From Phragmites australis (taxonomy: Eukaryota > Streptophyta > Magnoliopsida > Poales > Poaceae), in contig NC_084940.1 of NCBI RefSeq assembly GCF_958298935.1, positions 1,704,001 through 1,768,000 of the forward strand: DNA of 64,000 nt, read 5' to 3'. The translations under genes were made by a program, and so were the position numbers. Below, piece by piece: positions 25,262 through 36,422 of the stretch. The notes below the pieces were generated by a model, which had not been told where the DNA came from, made no database searches, and worked only from the letters and a program-made list of their open reading frames with translations. Position 1 is the first letter of the stretch, and every line of letters begins with the position of its first letter.

Positions 25262-27592
25262 TGAGAAACCAAGTTGAAATATGTCTTGGTTTACATGTGA
25301 TGAGTGATTGACGAGATTGTCGATTTGGTTTGTCGAGTTTTGGATTGCTTGAGCCTGGTTTGAGCATTTTGATTATGGACTAACTGGAGTTAGAGTTGGA
25401 GAAATGTGTTTGCTTATCTCATGATGTGCAGGTGACGGATGCAACTTGGCAGTCGACGGCGGGTGATCGGGGCTAAGCTGGTGCTTGGTGCCTGTTGGAG
25501 GGTTAGCTCCTATCGCAGGGATCCTGAGGGACTCCCTTTTAGATATTCGACCGGGGGGATGATTCTGAATATGTTTGCTGGAGAAATAAATGGATGTAAA
25601 TGTGATGGCAGGTGGGGTGGAATGATCTGATGCAGAAAAGAGTAAATGCGCTGGGGGAATTTTTAGACAGGTTCGGGCCGCACTACACGTAACACCCTAC
25701 TCCTATGTGGATGCTATAAATGCCTTGAGAATGTCTCTCAGAAATGTGCTGGTTACAAGAATGTTTGTCTATCCTAGAGCCTCGGGCTCCTTGTTCTTCG
25801 GTGGTTACAGCTTCTATGCCTGTACGAAGGTGTTCTTCGATCTCTGAGCAAGGGTGCCTGAGAGTTCGAGCGCCCTCTGTTCGCTTGGATTCGTGTTGGA
25901 TTGCCTCTACCTTCGATCTGTCTTGGACTCTGTTGGCTCTGTGTGTGCTTGGCCCTCTTTTGTCCGTGCCTGCCGGCCGCTTCAAATACCCGCCGGCGGT
26001 AGCGTACCCTGAAAATAGGGGGGGCACGAGTTCCAAGGCACCACATGGCATTTATTAAGGGAGAGTATTTGATTTTATGTTTTTGAGCTTTTATTGCTCT
26101 TTTGAGGTTTTTGGTTTGTCTTTGCCTCTTGTAGACCTTATGCAATCTTTCTTATACCAAATGATATGTTTTTGTTCTTTCTTGAGTTTTTGGTCACTTG
26201 GATGAGTCTATCTTCTTCAAACCAAAATCTTTGCGCTTTGAGGTATTGTCAATGCACATCAAGGGGAGATTGAGAAACTAAGTTGAAATATGCCTTGATT
26301 TATATGTGATGAGTGATTAACAAGGTTGCCGAGTTTTGGATTGCTTGAGCTTACTGATGCTTGGTGCTGGATGGTCAAGGAGGCCAGATAGAGTAAAGGG
26401 TGATCCTAACTGTACACGTAGATGTCAAATACAGCATAAAACAGAGGATGAAGACAATATGTTTACAAAGTCAAGCAAAAGGGATGCCAGTGCAAGTGAC
26501 AAGACGACCCGAGGGATCGAGAGCGTGAGAGACTTATTGGTGGTCAGGATCATAAGACGAAGATGCGTGTCGACATTAGAGCGTTTGGTTAAGGTGTAAA
26601 CAAGTGGCGAGTCACGCTTTGAGAATCGTGCATAGGGTTTCACGGTTGGATCTCAAAATCGTGGGAGGACTGGAGGAGTATGTGACACCATCGCGAAGTT
26701 TGCGTCAAGACGAAGCTAAGTCGTGAAGGCGTCGCGACTGTTCGATGGACGAAACAAGAAATAGATCAAATGCCTTCGATAATAGATAGGAGTGCGATAA
26801 TAGATAGGAGTGTACTACAAGAGAGGAATATTTTGGTAACAAGCTAGAAAATTTATGGGTTAAATTTTTTAGACCTATAGATAAAGGAGTAGGGCTATGA
26901 GAGAGTTTGAACTAGCTACTTGAGCCCATTATACTATCCATTTGAGAGTTTAGTGCTAGGGTTTAGATGAGAGCAAGATGAATGCTTAGCCTATGTAATA
27001 GTTGAGAGTTTTTGAGAGAAAAATTCTTATAATCCGTCTAAAATATGGTTGATATCTTTGAGTAATAAAATTTATATTTTTTATATGCTCAATTCCCCTT
27101 TTTCTAGTCTCTATCTATTAGTTCGTTTACAAGTTTGCAAGTTTTTTTTTTCGGTTATGATTTTCTGGTTGATTTTTGTTTTTGTCTTTGAGTTACGATT
27201 TTTTAATATTGAGAAGTTATTCTTCTTGTTGCTAGAGACATAAACGTTTATATACTCATGTATTTGGTAGGGTCTTGAATCTTGTTGCCTCTAAATCATA
27301 AATTTGAAAAGTTGCTTATTTCGGTGACTGTTATTTTGTTTTGTTCTTCGTTCAAGTTTTAATTTCTTTCGCCCAAAGATACATGTAATAATAGTCTTAA
27401 ATAGAGTTTATGATTTATGTTTTATCTGTGAAGTAATGTTGACTTGAAATTTTATTTCTTGCTTTATCTTCTAAAGTTTATACTTCTGTTTATATGCGTT
27501 TTTAAGAGTATTGAATGAATAATAAGTAGTATATTTATTTTAAAAAATTATAAAGTGCCTATTCATCAGCTCTTATCGCTATTCTCGGTCAT
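25262..27592 (+). mobile_element. Rearranged Ty1/copia-type element related to the solo LTR
   Basis: A 5' LTR piece begins TGAGAAACCAAGTTG at 25262 and runs to about 25500. It includes the string GATGCAACTTGGCAGTCGAC, nearly identical to sequence in the solo LTR. A second LTR begins TGAGAAACTAAGTTG at 26271 and runs to about 27592, ending near CTATTCATCAGCTCTTATCG. It is directly preceded by a polypurine tract (AAGGGGAGA), as expected for a 3' LTR. Between them, about 25640-26040 holds unrelated repeat sequence (ACAGGTTCGGGCCGC, TAACACCCTACTCC), a pattern seen in other grass LTRs, which suggests nesting or deletion. No enzyme domain survives. Confidence 0.6.
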
Positions 27593-28985
27593 ATATCATG
27601 ATGCAGTGCTTCACCGACAGTCCTATTCTTCCGCTTGCTGTGCTTGTATAAGGCCGGAAAAAGAGAGGCAGGGAGTGGCCATCAAGCCAGCTCGACCTCC
27701 TGAAACTTGCCGTCCGGCCACTGTTTACTTTCACTCGCCCGCCGCAAGCTTTCGTTCAGGCGCGAGGAAGCAAAAGCGATGCAAGTGTCGCATTAGCGGT
27801 GTCCAGAGCACCAATCGAGCGTACCACCCGGAGAAGGACGATGGAGACAGGGAGCGCGGATAAAACTGGAAGTCACTGGAGGAACCAAACAGACCGATCG
27901 CGAGTATATAAAGAAAGAAAGTGCGTCACATGATGCTATGACTTATACTAACAAAGGATTAGGCTAGTATTACCGGCGAACAAATCGCTGCCCAATTTTT
28001 CAGATCCCGATACTGCTCATCACAATTCACACCATGTGCTGGAGCAGTTGTCAAATGTTATTTCTTCGTGCGGCCCGCTTCGGAGCTAGGATCATGGCGA
28101 TGCGAGGACAGCGGCGAACAGATCAACCATCGCTTACCGGCTGATAAATTAAACCCGTACTCGCTGTCGAGCACGTTTCTTTTTCAAAGGGTGATGAAGG
28201 GAGGCAGTAAACCGCACGCCGTGCCGGCCTGGTCAATGCGAGCAAGCCATGGTTTTCTTATCTACGATGGGAGGGGGAGGAGGAGGAGGAGCAGTAGGGA
28301 CTTGGTCGTTGGTCCATTCAAGGTCGCGCGTGGCAAATGGCCAACGACCGTGCGGCGTTAGCAACCAGCCCCGGCAAGTTGGTTGTGCTGCAACCACAGG
28401 GACCTTTGCTTGCCGTCGTGGAAAGGCAAGACAACTAACCGCTGGCATTGACCGGCGACGGCGAGAGGCGCGGCGAGCTTCAGGTCCACTCTGCACTGCA
28501 CAGTGCACACTCGTCGTTTTCGCCTGCGCGTACTGCAACAGCCCGTTGCTGCTGGTCGCTAGTTTCAGTAGATGCTGTAAACCTATCGCCTGTCGATATC
28601 AACTATGAAGGTGGGCCTACGCTGCAATCCCAAACCAAAGCAAGCATGCTGTCGGATCGGCTGGCACCGGCAGATCAATCGACGGAGGACGCTGGATCAG
28701 CAGTGTTGGGGGAGAGGGCGATTTTAAATTGGACAGGCAGGTAGCGTTCCTGCAAACATTGCACTACAGTGAGGAGGAAATTCAGTGCTAAGCTACAGAA
28801 CTGTATCTTTGCTTCTGCCCCATGTCCGTCAACCTTCCCGTCCCAGAGGTGTTCAGCGCATCAGCTGCAGGTCAGCTTTGCCAATGGCATGCTAGAGTGG
28901 ATGAAGAATTTTGCACCTACTCAAGAGATTTTCATTGGTATCACTGAGTTTTAGGTTTTTTTTCCTTTATCTATTCATCTTCTTA
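27593..28985. other. Intergenic, no gene recognised
   Basis: Moderately GC-rich DNA with several short open frames on both strands. None resembles a known family, and no two overlap in a way that suggests exons. A run of GGA/GGG repeats near 28268-28294 makes a glycine-rich frame. I see nothing else. Confidence 0.35.
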
Positions 28986-29240
28986 GACCATCTTCAATAA
29001 TATTCTTTTCATTTCATTCTCTTCTCAGTTCTGATTTATTTTATTTTCTCTTATCTCCAATAATTTTACTTCGAAGGAATTTATGAAGGGAAAGGAAAGA
29101 GAATCCCGTTCTGAAGTGAATGAGTTTGAGAATTTTTTCGTGACAAGAGCCGTGAAGAAAAACTATTGAAACGCCGAAGAAAACAAAAATCTCTTCGTGA
29201 AGGAATTCTGGACCCTGACGGGAAACAGCTGGAGATGATC
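28986..29240. mobile_element. Tourist-like MITE, TTA target duplication
   Basis: A 255-bp unit starting GACCATCTTCAATAAT and ending with the reverse complement of GATCATCTCCAGCTGT. It is flanked by TTA at 28983-28985 and 29241-29243. The terminal inverted repeats and 3-bp duplication indicate a PIF/Harbinger-mobilised MITE. Confidence 0.65.
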
Positions 29241-29837
29241 TTAGACTTTTCAAATAGATTCATGTTTTTGATTGAGCTTATTGAGAGTTATAGCTAGACT
29301 CTATTTAAATGTTAGCTCTGTTTTGATAGTCTAATCCGATCTTGGTAAGCTAGTAGCTCTAGCAGATGTTAAAAACTTTATGATACCTAATTTAGTTTTT
29401 TTAAAAGTCTCTTTTCTCGAAAAACGATTTGCCAATGGCTACGACCTTGCAAAGCTGCAGCATGGGATGCAAATTTCCTAAACAGCGAGGTGTTTCGTGC
29501 AACGACGTACGAGGTGTTAAAGTGAAGTTTGTCCTTCTTGAATCTCTGCCGTACATTTCCCATCGGAAGGAAGCCGCGAGCCCGCGGGTCGTGACTAGCA
29601 AGAGCACCAGTATAATAAGTTAAATTTCATTCCTCATATTTCTATTTAACTATCTATTTAAAAAAAAATTCTCATATTTTTATACTCCAACAGTATAATT
29701 AAATATCATTCTCTACATTCTATTTATTTATATTTTATTAGTAACAGTTAGTTTTTTTAAACAGTTATTTTTACCAGGCTGGAGGTGTTTTCACGGGATG
29801 GCGAGCCAAGTGGCGAGGTCGCTAGAGCTGCTCTAAG

Positions 29838-30155
29838 GCCTCGTTTAGTAGAGCTCTGTGAGCTGATTTTACGTTGAAATCGCTTCCAGCGTTACTAAAC
29901 GGGCTGGTCAGGAAGTGATTATGTACGGGAATCATTTCCCGTTTTGTATAGTGGGATGGGAGCTGAAAAAACTAGCTTCTATCTGATTCCTGATTGATTC
30001 TCCTCGATTTTAACATAATATTTTTTAAAAAATCATTTTCACTACTAACATATCAAATAATTTTATAAATAAAATTATTTTTATCACAGAATAACTCTCA
30101 CTCTATTTCTACCGTAGAATTACTCTCGCAGCAGAATCAGAATTCCAAAAAACAA
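29838..30155. mobile_element. Possible hAT-type MITE upstream of APE2
   Basis: About 318 bp starting GCCTCGTTTAGTAG, resembling the GGCCTYGTTTAG ends of grass MITEs. It is bounded by identical 8-bp repeats GCTCTAAG (29830-29837 and 30156-30163). The inverted termini are poorly matched, so the boundaries may be a few bases off. It lies about 240 bp upstream of the APE2 start codon. Confidence 0.45.
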
Positions 30156-30398
30156 GCTCTAAGCGGAAGCGGGGCGCCGGTTCGCGCCGAGCCACCGAAT
30201 CGCTGCCGCCGCCGGCTCGGTTCGGCTCGGGAGTCGGGACCGGTCACTTCGCCCGTGCACCGCACCACACCACACCATCCCCTCCGCCAGCCACCGGCAC
30301 CGGGGCGGCGTGACTGGCCGTCTTTCCGTCCCGTCCCGTCCCGTATCGACCCCGTGGCCCGAGGGAGAAACGGGAGCTCGACGCGCTCGCGGCGGGAG

Positions 30399-33300
30399 AT
30401 GGTGAAGATAGTGACGTACAACGTGAACGGGCTGCGGCCGCGGGTGGCGCAGCACGGCTCGCTCCGCCGCCTCCTCGACGCCCTCGACGCCGACATCATC
30501 TGCTTCCAGGTCCGACCAATTGCTGATTCCCCATTCACCAAACTGATCTCGCCATGTGTCGAAACCCTAGCTCTTACCTGCCTGCGCTTATCACTCACTG
30601 TTCCACCCCAGTGAAGCCGCAGATATCGCAATATTTATTCGACGAAATGCAAATAGGCCAAGTTTGAATTCCACTGCATTGCCACCCGATTTGGTAACAA
30701 ATTAGAATGTACCTCGTTCACTGTTGATCAAAAGGTTGTTTCCGTGGTGGGGTGCAATGCATCGTTTGTTCAGTCAAGTGCAGAGTAACTGGGAGAAATG
30801 GGTTTGAGCTTGTGATTCATTCGAACTAACTGTATCAATACATACTGTACTGTAGGAGACCAAATTGTCAAGGCAGGACCTCTCTGCAGATGTCATAATG
30901 GCTGAGGGATACGAGGCTTTTGTTTCATGCAATCGTTCTTCGAAAGGGCGTGGATCATACTCTGGTGAGTAGCTATGGCACCTGATTAGTATTTTCCGAT
31001 TTGGCTGATTTGTGTCCTACTGATGCATATCTGTTGCATAGTTCGTTGCCGGGTTGTAGGTGTTCTCTGCTTTTTGCGCCACTTTGAAGATTAAGTTGTT
31101 CACCATGACTTTCATCATAGCATGTCCTCATTTAGTTAATTATTGTACTTGACTTCTTTGTAGGTGTTGCTACATTTTGCCGAGTAACATCAGCATTTTC
31201 CAGCCAGGAGGTTGCTTTGCCATTAGCAGCCGAAGAAGGCTTTACTAGACTACAGGACTACGTGAAAAACAGTGAAATTGCTGGGGATTTCGTTCTTGAA
31301 ATGCCTGTAGAAGAGGAGGGTCTTGGTGAAGTCACAAGAGAGGACCTGCTAAGGGTGGACAATGAGGGGCGGTGTATCATCACTGATCACGGACATTTTG
31401 GTAAGCAGCTTGTTGCCTTGAAAGGAGCACAACATAACTGCCATGCATTATTTCAATATTTTTTGGTTGCCTATTTGATTTCTTCTCTGCATGTAATGAT
31501 AATGCTGCACCATTTGTGTAGTTCTTTTCAACATATATGGCCCAGCTGTTGAAGAAGATGATAAAGAGCGTGTTTGTTTTAAGCTACTGTTTTATAAGAT
31601 ATTGCAGGTACTTTGTGTGCATCTCTGTTAATATGCATCTTTGATGAAAATAATTTCAACAATACTTATATTTCTCCAATGTTAATTGCTTAGCTATGGG
31701 ATGCTTCTTATACTTGCTTCTGCTTTCCAATACATCTCAGAAACGATGGGAACATCTATTGGCTCTTGGAAAGAGAGTTTTCGTTGTTGGTGATTTGAAT
31801 ATTGCTCCTGCTTCTATAGATAGGTGTGATGCGCCACCTGGTTTTGAGAAGCAAATGTAAGCCTTTTTAATTTTATTTTTCTAGTGATATTTTTTTAAAG
31901 TATTTGTTGTTGGTTGCTGTACTAATGTATGTGATGCCATAGGATTTGGTGTGGCAATTAATTGATGGAATGTAAATCACAGTAGTTATTGTTTCTCAAT
32001 TTTAGGACAAAGGAGAAAAATTTCAATATGATATCCCATCTACGCGCACTGCTTATACTTGACATATATCTAGCTTTACTTCCACCTATAATAGCTTGAT
32101 ACACCTTACAGTATGGAGGCTTTGAGCCCAGTAGGATTTGGTTTTAGTAACTACCATTTAAAAGGATGCTTGAAAGTTGAAACTAATGTTTTGGACTAGG
32201 ATTTCCACTTGTGACAAATGCACTAGTTTAATACGATTGATGAAAATGATCAACTATCCAATGTTATTGTCTTTCTCTTTAAAGAAGTTCTAATTATGAA
32301 GCATCTGGGTATAACAATATTGGTTTTGTCATCTTTTCCCTAATTAAAGGTTCCGAGAATGGCTGAGATCCATGCTGAGAGAACATGGAGGTCCCTTTTT
32401 TGATGCTTTTAGATCAAAACATCCTGAAAGGTACTGGAATGCTCCATAAATCATTCATGTTTACTTAATGTGCTACTGAGCTTCTCCAACCCTGTGCAAA
32501 TTACTAGTTGCTCATGTTTACTGGGTACGCGTGCCATCACACTGACCAAATTTAGACCCTTCTTTGCCTCAATTGGTTTTGAGTTTACTCTGTTTCCCTT
32601 TTCCATAGTTGACATGTAAACCTATAATAGACTCCTCCCACAGAAAATACTTTCTAACCTGTACTTTGCTATTCTAACCTTGCTGTATTTTTTTGATGCA
32701 GGACAGGCGCATATACTTGCTTTAATCAGAAAGTTGGCGCAGAAGAATACAATTATGGCTCTAGAATAGACCACATTCTCATTTCTGGTGCCTGTCTCCA
32801 TCACTACGATTCTGTGGAAAACCATAGCATTTTTTATTGCCATGTAGAAGAATGTGAGATAACAAATAATTTCAAAAGAGGGAATTCTGAAAATCTGTCA
32901 AAGTTAAGAATAGCTGAAACTAATTCTTTTCCGAGAGAAAAGTGGATAATGTACAGGATTTGCAGTGTTACACTAGAATGATTTACTCTATTCCATTGTC
33001 TACAGGTGGAAAGGAGGAAGAAGTAATAAGCTAGAAGGATCTGATCATATTCCAGTTTATATTTTACTGAAAGAAATACCTGAACTTCCAGCTCATAATA
33101 TCCCACCATCAGCTGCAAGATATCTTCCCGAGGTCCGTGGTCGGCAACAGAGTATTGGTGAGTGACTTTTAGTGTTACATAATGTTAGGTGCTGGAATTA
33201 ATGTTAGTGTTACTGTATCGTCTTGCAGTGTTGTAGCACATGCTTGGTTTGTTGGTTTGAATCAGGTTCGGTTTAGAAGATAAGATAGAGTTTGGTTAGT

Positions 33301-36300
33301 TTAAATCAAGAGAGAATTAGAGATAAGATTAAGAGATAGAGTTGGATTTAAACTAGAGATAAGTTAGAGTTGGATTTGAATTAGGACTTTGTAGGCTGGC
33401 TGACCGGCTATATATACATGGCGCCAGCCGGGATTAAATAATCAATCAAGAAAGAGAAACTAATCTAGTTCCTAGCCCCCTTCATCTATGTCTCCCCCAA
33501 TGTTCTAAGTCTCCCCAATCTATAGTCCAATCCCTCCTCTAGCATCCAACGCCGCTCAACTATCCTCGCAGCTGGTGTTTACCCTAACATTTGGTATCAG
33601 AGATGCCAGGTTTTGAATCCGGTGTTCTTCACGTCACGGTGAGCTACTTGCTATACTCGGTGACCGAGGAGGTGTTTCACCAGGTCTTCAACCCATATGG
33701 CGCTGAGGAGGTGCAGTTGTTCGTGGTGGCAACACATGTGAAGGCGCTTGTCCGGTTCAAATCAGCACATGACGTAGGTCGAGCACACGGCGCACTCCAT
33801 GGGCGCTGCATCTATTGGACATCCAGCACATGCAACCAACACTAGCACCTTCGCCGTCAATATCCTTGCCAGCGGCTGCGGAAGATCACTTGTGCGATTC
33901 CCTGACGTCCGGCGAGGGCGCTAGCTCTCAGGCGATCAAAGCTTTAACCAAGCTGGTGGCCGACATGCAGAAGCAACTCGACGAATTAGCGCAATAGGTG
34001 GCTGCAATCGACAAGCGTTCGCTAGATATTGCGAGTCAACTGGTCGCGTTGCAAATCTGCCTATTGTCCAATGCAATGGCTCTTTCATTGGCGGAGACCT
34101 CGGTGTCCATGGAGGCCTCGGGCGGCACGATAGCTGCCCCGTCAACGCACTCCACCATCACCACCACAGTTGACGCTGTTGTTGTGGTTGCGTCGAGAGC
34201 GGACACAATCATTGACACCGAGCCACCTGCCATGTGTTTGACATTATGCCTGAGTGGTGGCAACGACGCCGCCATCGCTACAACCACGTCACCACCAATG
34301 ATCATCATCGACGTCGACCGCAGCGTGGCTGCTGCTGCTGCTCCAAACAAGGGGAGTTGGTGTTCTCATGTGAAGGGATGCCGACACTACAACCATTTGT
34401 CAACATGGGGATTTTAGGAGTTGCAACCATGGCCGCCACCACAGCTGGAATTTCTGTTCACGTGTGGTACTGTAGCATCGCTCGGTACTGTACCATACGT
34501 TAGGTTTAGGAGATAAGATAGAGTTTTGTTAGTTTAAATCAGGAGAGAATTAGAGATAAGATTAAGAGATAGAGTTGGATTTAAACTAAAGATAAGATTA
34601 AAGATAAGTTAGAGTTGGATTTGAATTAGGACTATATAGATTGGCTATATATACACGGCACCAGCCGGGATTAAAGAATCAATCAAGAAAGAGAAATCAA
34701 TCTAGTTCCTAGCCCCTTTCATCTATGTCTCCTCCATTGTTCTAAGTCTTCCCAATCTATAGTCTAATCCCCCCCCCCCCCTAGCAACCGACGCCATCCG
34801 GCGGCTATCCTCCCGGTTTATGTTTACCCTAACATGTAAGCTCTTTGTTATGACTTGCTTTGGCATCTTCAGTATATGTCCTGAAGCCAGGTCGCATGTG
34901 TTGTTTATTATGCTAAAGTAGCTATAGCTGCGTGGAACTGTTCTGTGTCACAGCTTCCAATCAGATGCATGATTAAGTACTTCTTCATTTTCTTAGCTGT
35001 GAATATTCTCTTGATTTTTTTTAGTGTACATACCTCTGACACAATCTACAGTTCTTTCCATTAATTTTTGGTTTAAGCAACTACTTATATTTCATAACTT
35101 TCCTTGGAGGAAATCATAACTTGTTTCAGGACTGTCTTTCTTATACAATTATTAGGTACATACCTTAACTATATCAATAGAATACTGATCTCTGCAAATT
35201 ATCTTTCATTTCCTGATGTTCATTGTTGATTTCTGAACTTCCAAAATATGTTGGCACTGCGTTTGGTTTAGTTCAGAAAACAAACCCTATCTTTTTGTCA
35301 TGCTTTATGGCATCTTTTGCTGTGTATCACTCTTGGTATCGACGTATCGTAGGGCTCTTCTTTGAACATTCAGTTCATCATAGTTTCTAACTTGGTAAGG
35401 CAAGCATTCCGGTCTTATATGCCAGCTAAGCAACCCTAAGTTATACTTGGGTGCACTTTGCAGGTAGGAATACTAGTCAAAGTATATTGTGCTTTATACT
35501 GACCACTTGCTTATTACAATTTGCAGTATCATTCCTCAAGAAAGGGAAAACTAATGAACTGCAAGATGCCGCAAATTTAAATTTGTCTGAGGATAGAGTT
35601 GATAGCTGTTGTAGTGATGGCTTGGAAAATAAAATTATAGCTAAGGAAGAACTGGCAGCTGGTATAACTGAGTTTCCAAGAGGTGGTAACCTTCCTAATT
35701 TGATGTTTAAGGGGACAAATCTTGATCAATGGATAAATGAAGGTTCAAGTGGCATCTCCCAAAATAGCAAGAAAGCTCCATTTGCTAGCACCAAGTCTGT
35801 GCCAAACAAGAAGATTAAACACGACTTGTCCTCTCAACCAACTATCAAGTCATTTTTCCAACAACCAGGGTCAAAGACAGGAAATTCCAATACCAGTACC
35901 TTAGTTACACCAGCGGAAACAGTACATTACGCTAATGAAACATGTCTTCCAAATGATGATAGCCTGCCAGAAAACATGCAGTGCGCAACTTCAGCTGCCA
36001 AAGATCAGGATAACTCAAATACATCACGTTCACTTTCAACAGACAAGTGTGACACTATTGCTGCAACATTAGAGTGGCAAAGAATACAGAAAAAAATGAA
36101 GATGACCCTACCACGTTGCAAAGGACATCGTGAACCATGCATTCCAAGGTCTGTGAAGAAGGGCTCTAATATAGGCCGTTTATTCTATGTCTGTGCTCGT
36201 GCTCAGGTACTTATATTCCCAATTTACTGCTCAGCAGACATAAGAGGAACAGTCAAATAGGCTGTGAACAATGTAAAGCATCTTTTTAGATAATACAAAG

Positions 36301-36422
36301 TATTATTATCGTTTTTGTGACCACCATTTGTTGTATATTTTCAGGGACCTGCATCAAATCCAGAAGCGAATTGTGGTCACTTTCAGTGGGCACCTGTAAA
36401 ATCTAAAGAGAAACACCCGTGA
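30399..36422 (+). CDS. APE2: AP endonuclease 2 (APE2/APEX2), exonuclease III family, ten exons
   Basis: Predicted 616-residue DNA repair nuclease, cutting at abasic sites and resecting blocked 3' ends. Exons: 30399-30509, 30856-30964, 31164-31400, 31522-31607, 31741-31856, 32350-32430, 32702-32902, 33006-33157, 35527-36206, 36345-36422; all introns are GT-AG and all phases join. Catalytic motifs of the EEP fold are visible: [10 protein letters not shown], the metal-binding Glu in ETKLSRQ, NIYGPA, GDLNIAP, RIDHIL and GSDHIPVY. After the nuclease domain comes a linker with the PCNA-binding PIP box [10 protein letters not shown]-terminal GRF zinc finger has [15 protein letters not shown] and NCGHFQWA. 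This domain order is diagnostic for APE2, not APE1/ARP. In other eukaryotes it works with PCNA and in ATR signalling. Intron 8 is 2.4 kb long because of an inserted LTR element. Confidence 0.93.
33264..34834 (+). mobile_element. Non-autonomous LTR element in APE2 intron 8, encoding a PTB-like RRM
   Basis: Two similar direct repeats of about 330 bp (33264-33589 and 34498-34834), both ending TTTACCCTAACA, flank a 0.9-kb interior. A primer-binding site TGGTATCAGAG (33592-33602), complementary to initiator tRNA-Met, directly follows the 5' LTR. Both LTRs contain GAGATAAGATTAAGAGATAG and a C-rich tract near the end. The interior has no reverse transcriptase or integrase, but carries an RRM-like frame followed by a coiled-coil-like stretch. 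The element is in the same orientation as APE2. I could not define a target duplication because the LTR starts are degraded. Confidence 0.75.
33603..33997 (+). pseudogene. RRM (polypyrimidine-tract-binding-like) frame of the LTR element
   Basis: From the ATG at 33603 the frame reads [20 protein letters not shown], then [20 protein letters not shown], then [20 protein letters not shown] and GRCIY. This follows the PTB/hnRNP-L RRM pattern: VL-V-V-NLLYPVT-DVLHQIFS-YG, then ALVQF, then A--AL-G--IY. A frameshift after GRCIY moves to a second frame with MDIQHMQPT and a heptad-like [19 protein letters not shown]. It starts one base after the primer-binding site, the position of gag. So an RRM-like domain occupies the gag position of a small retroelement. 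The copy is broken. Confidence 0.6.

Noticed and set aside
27555..28744. Several short frames on both strands
   Set aside because: None resembles a known protein, and overlapping frames on both strands point to chance openness of GC-rich DNA.
33998..34417. Histidine/Thr/Val-rich frames in the interior of the LTR element
   Set aside because: Low-complexity CACCAC/GCCACC runs open in both strands; not a separate gene.
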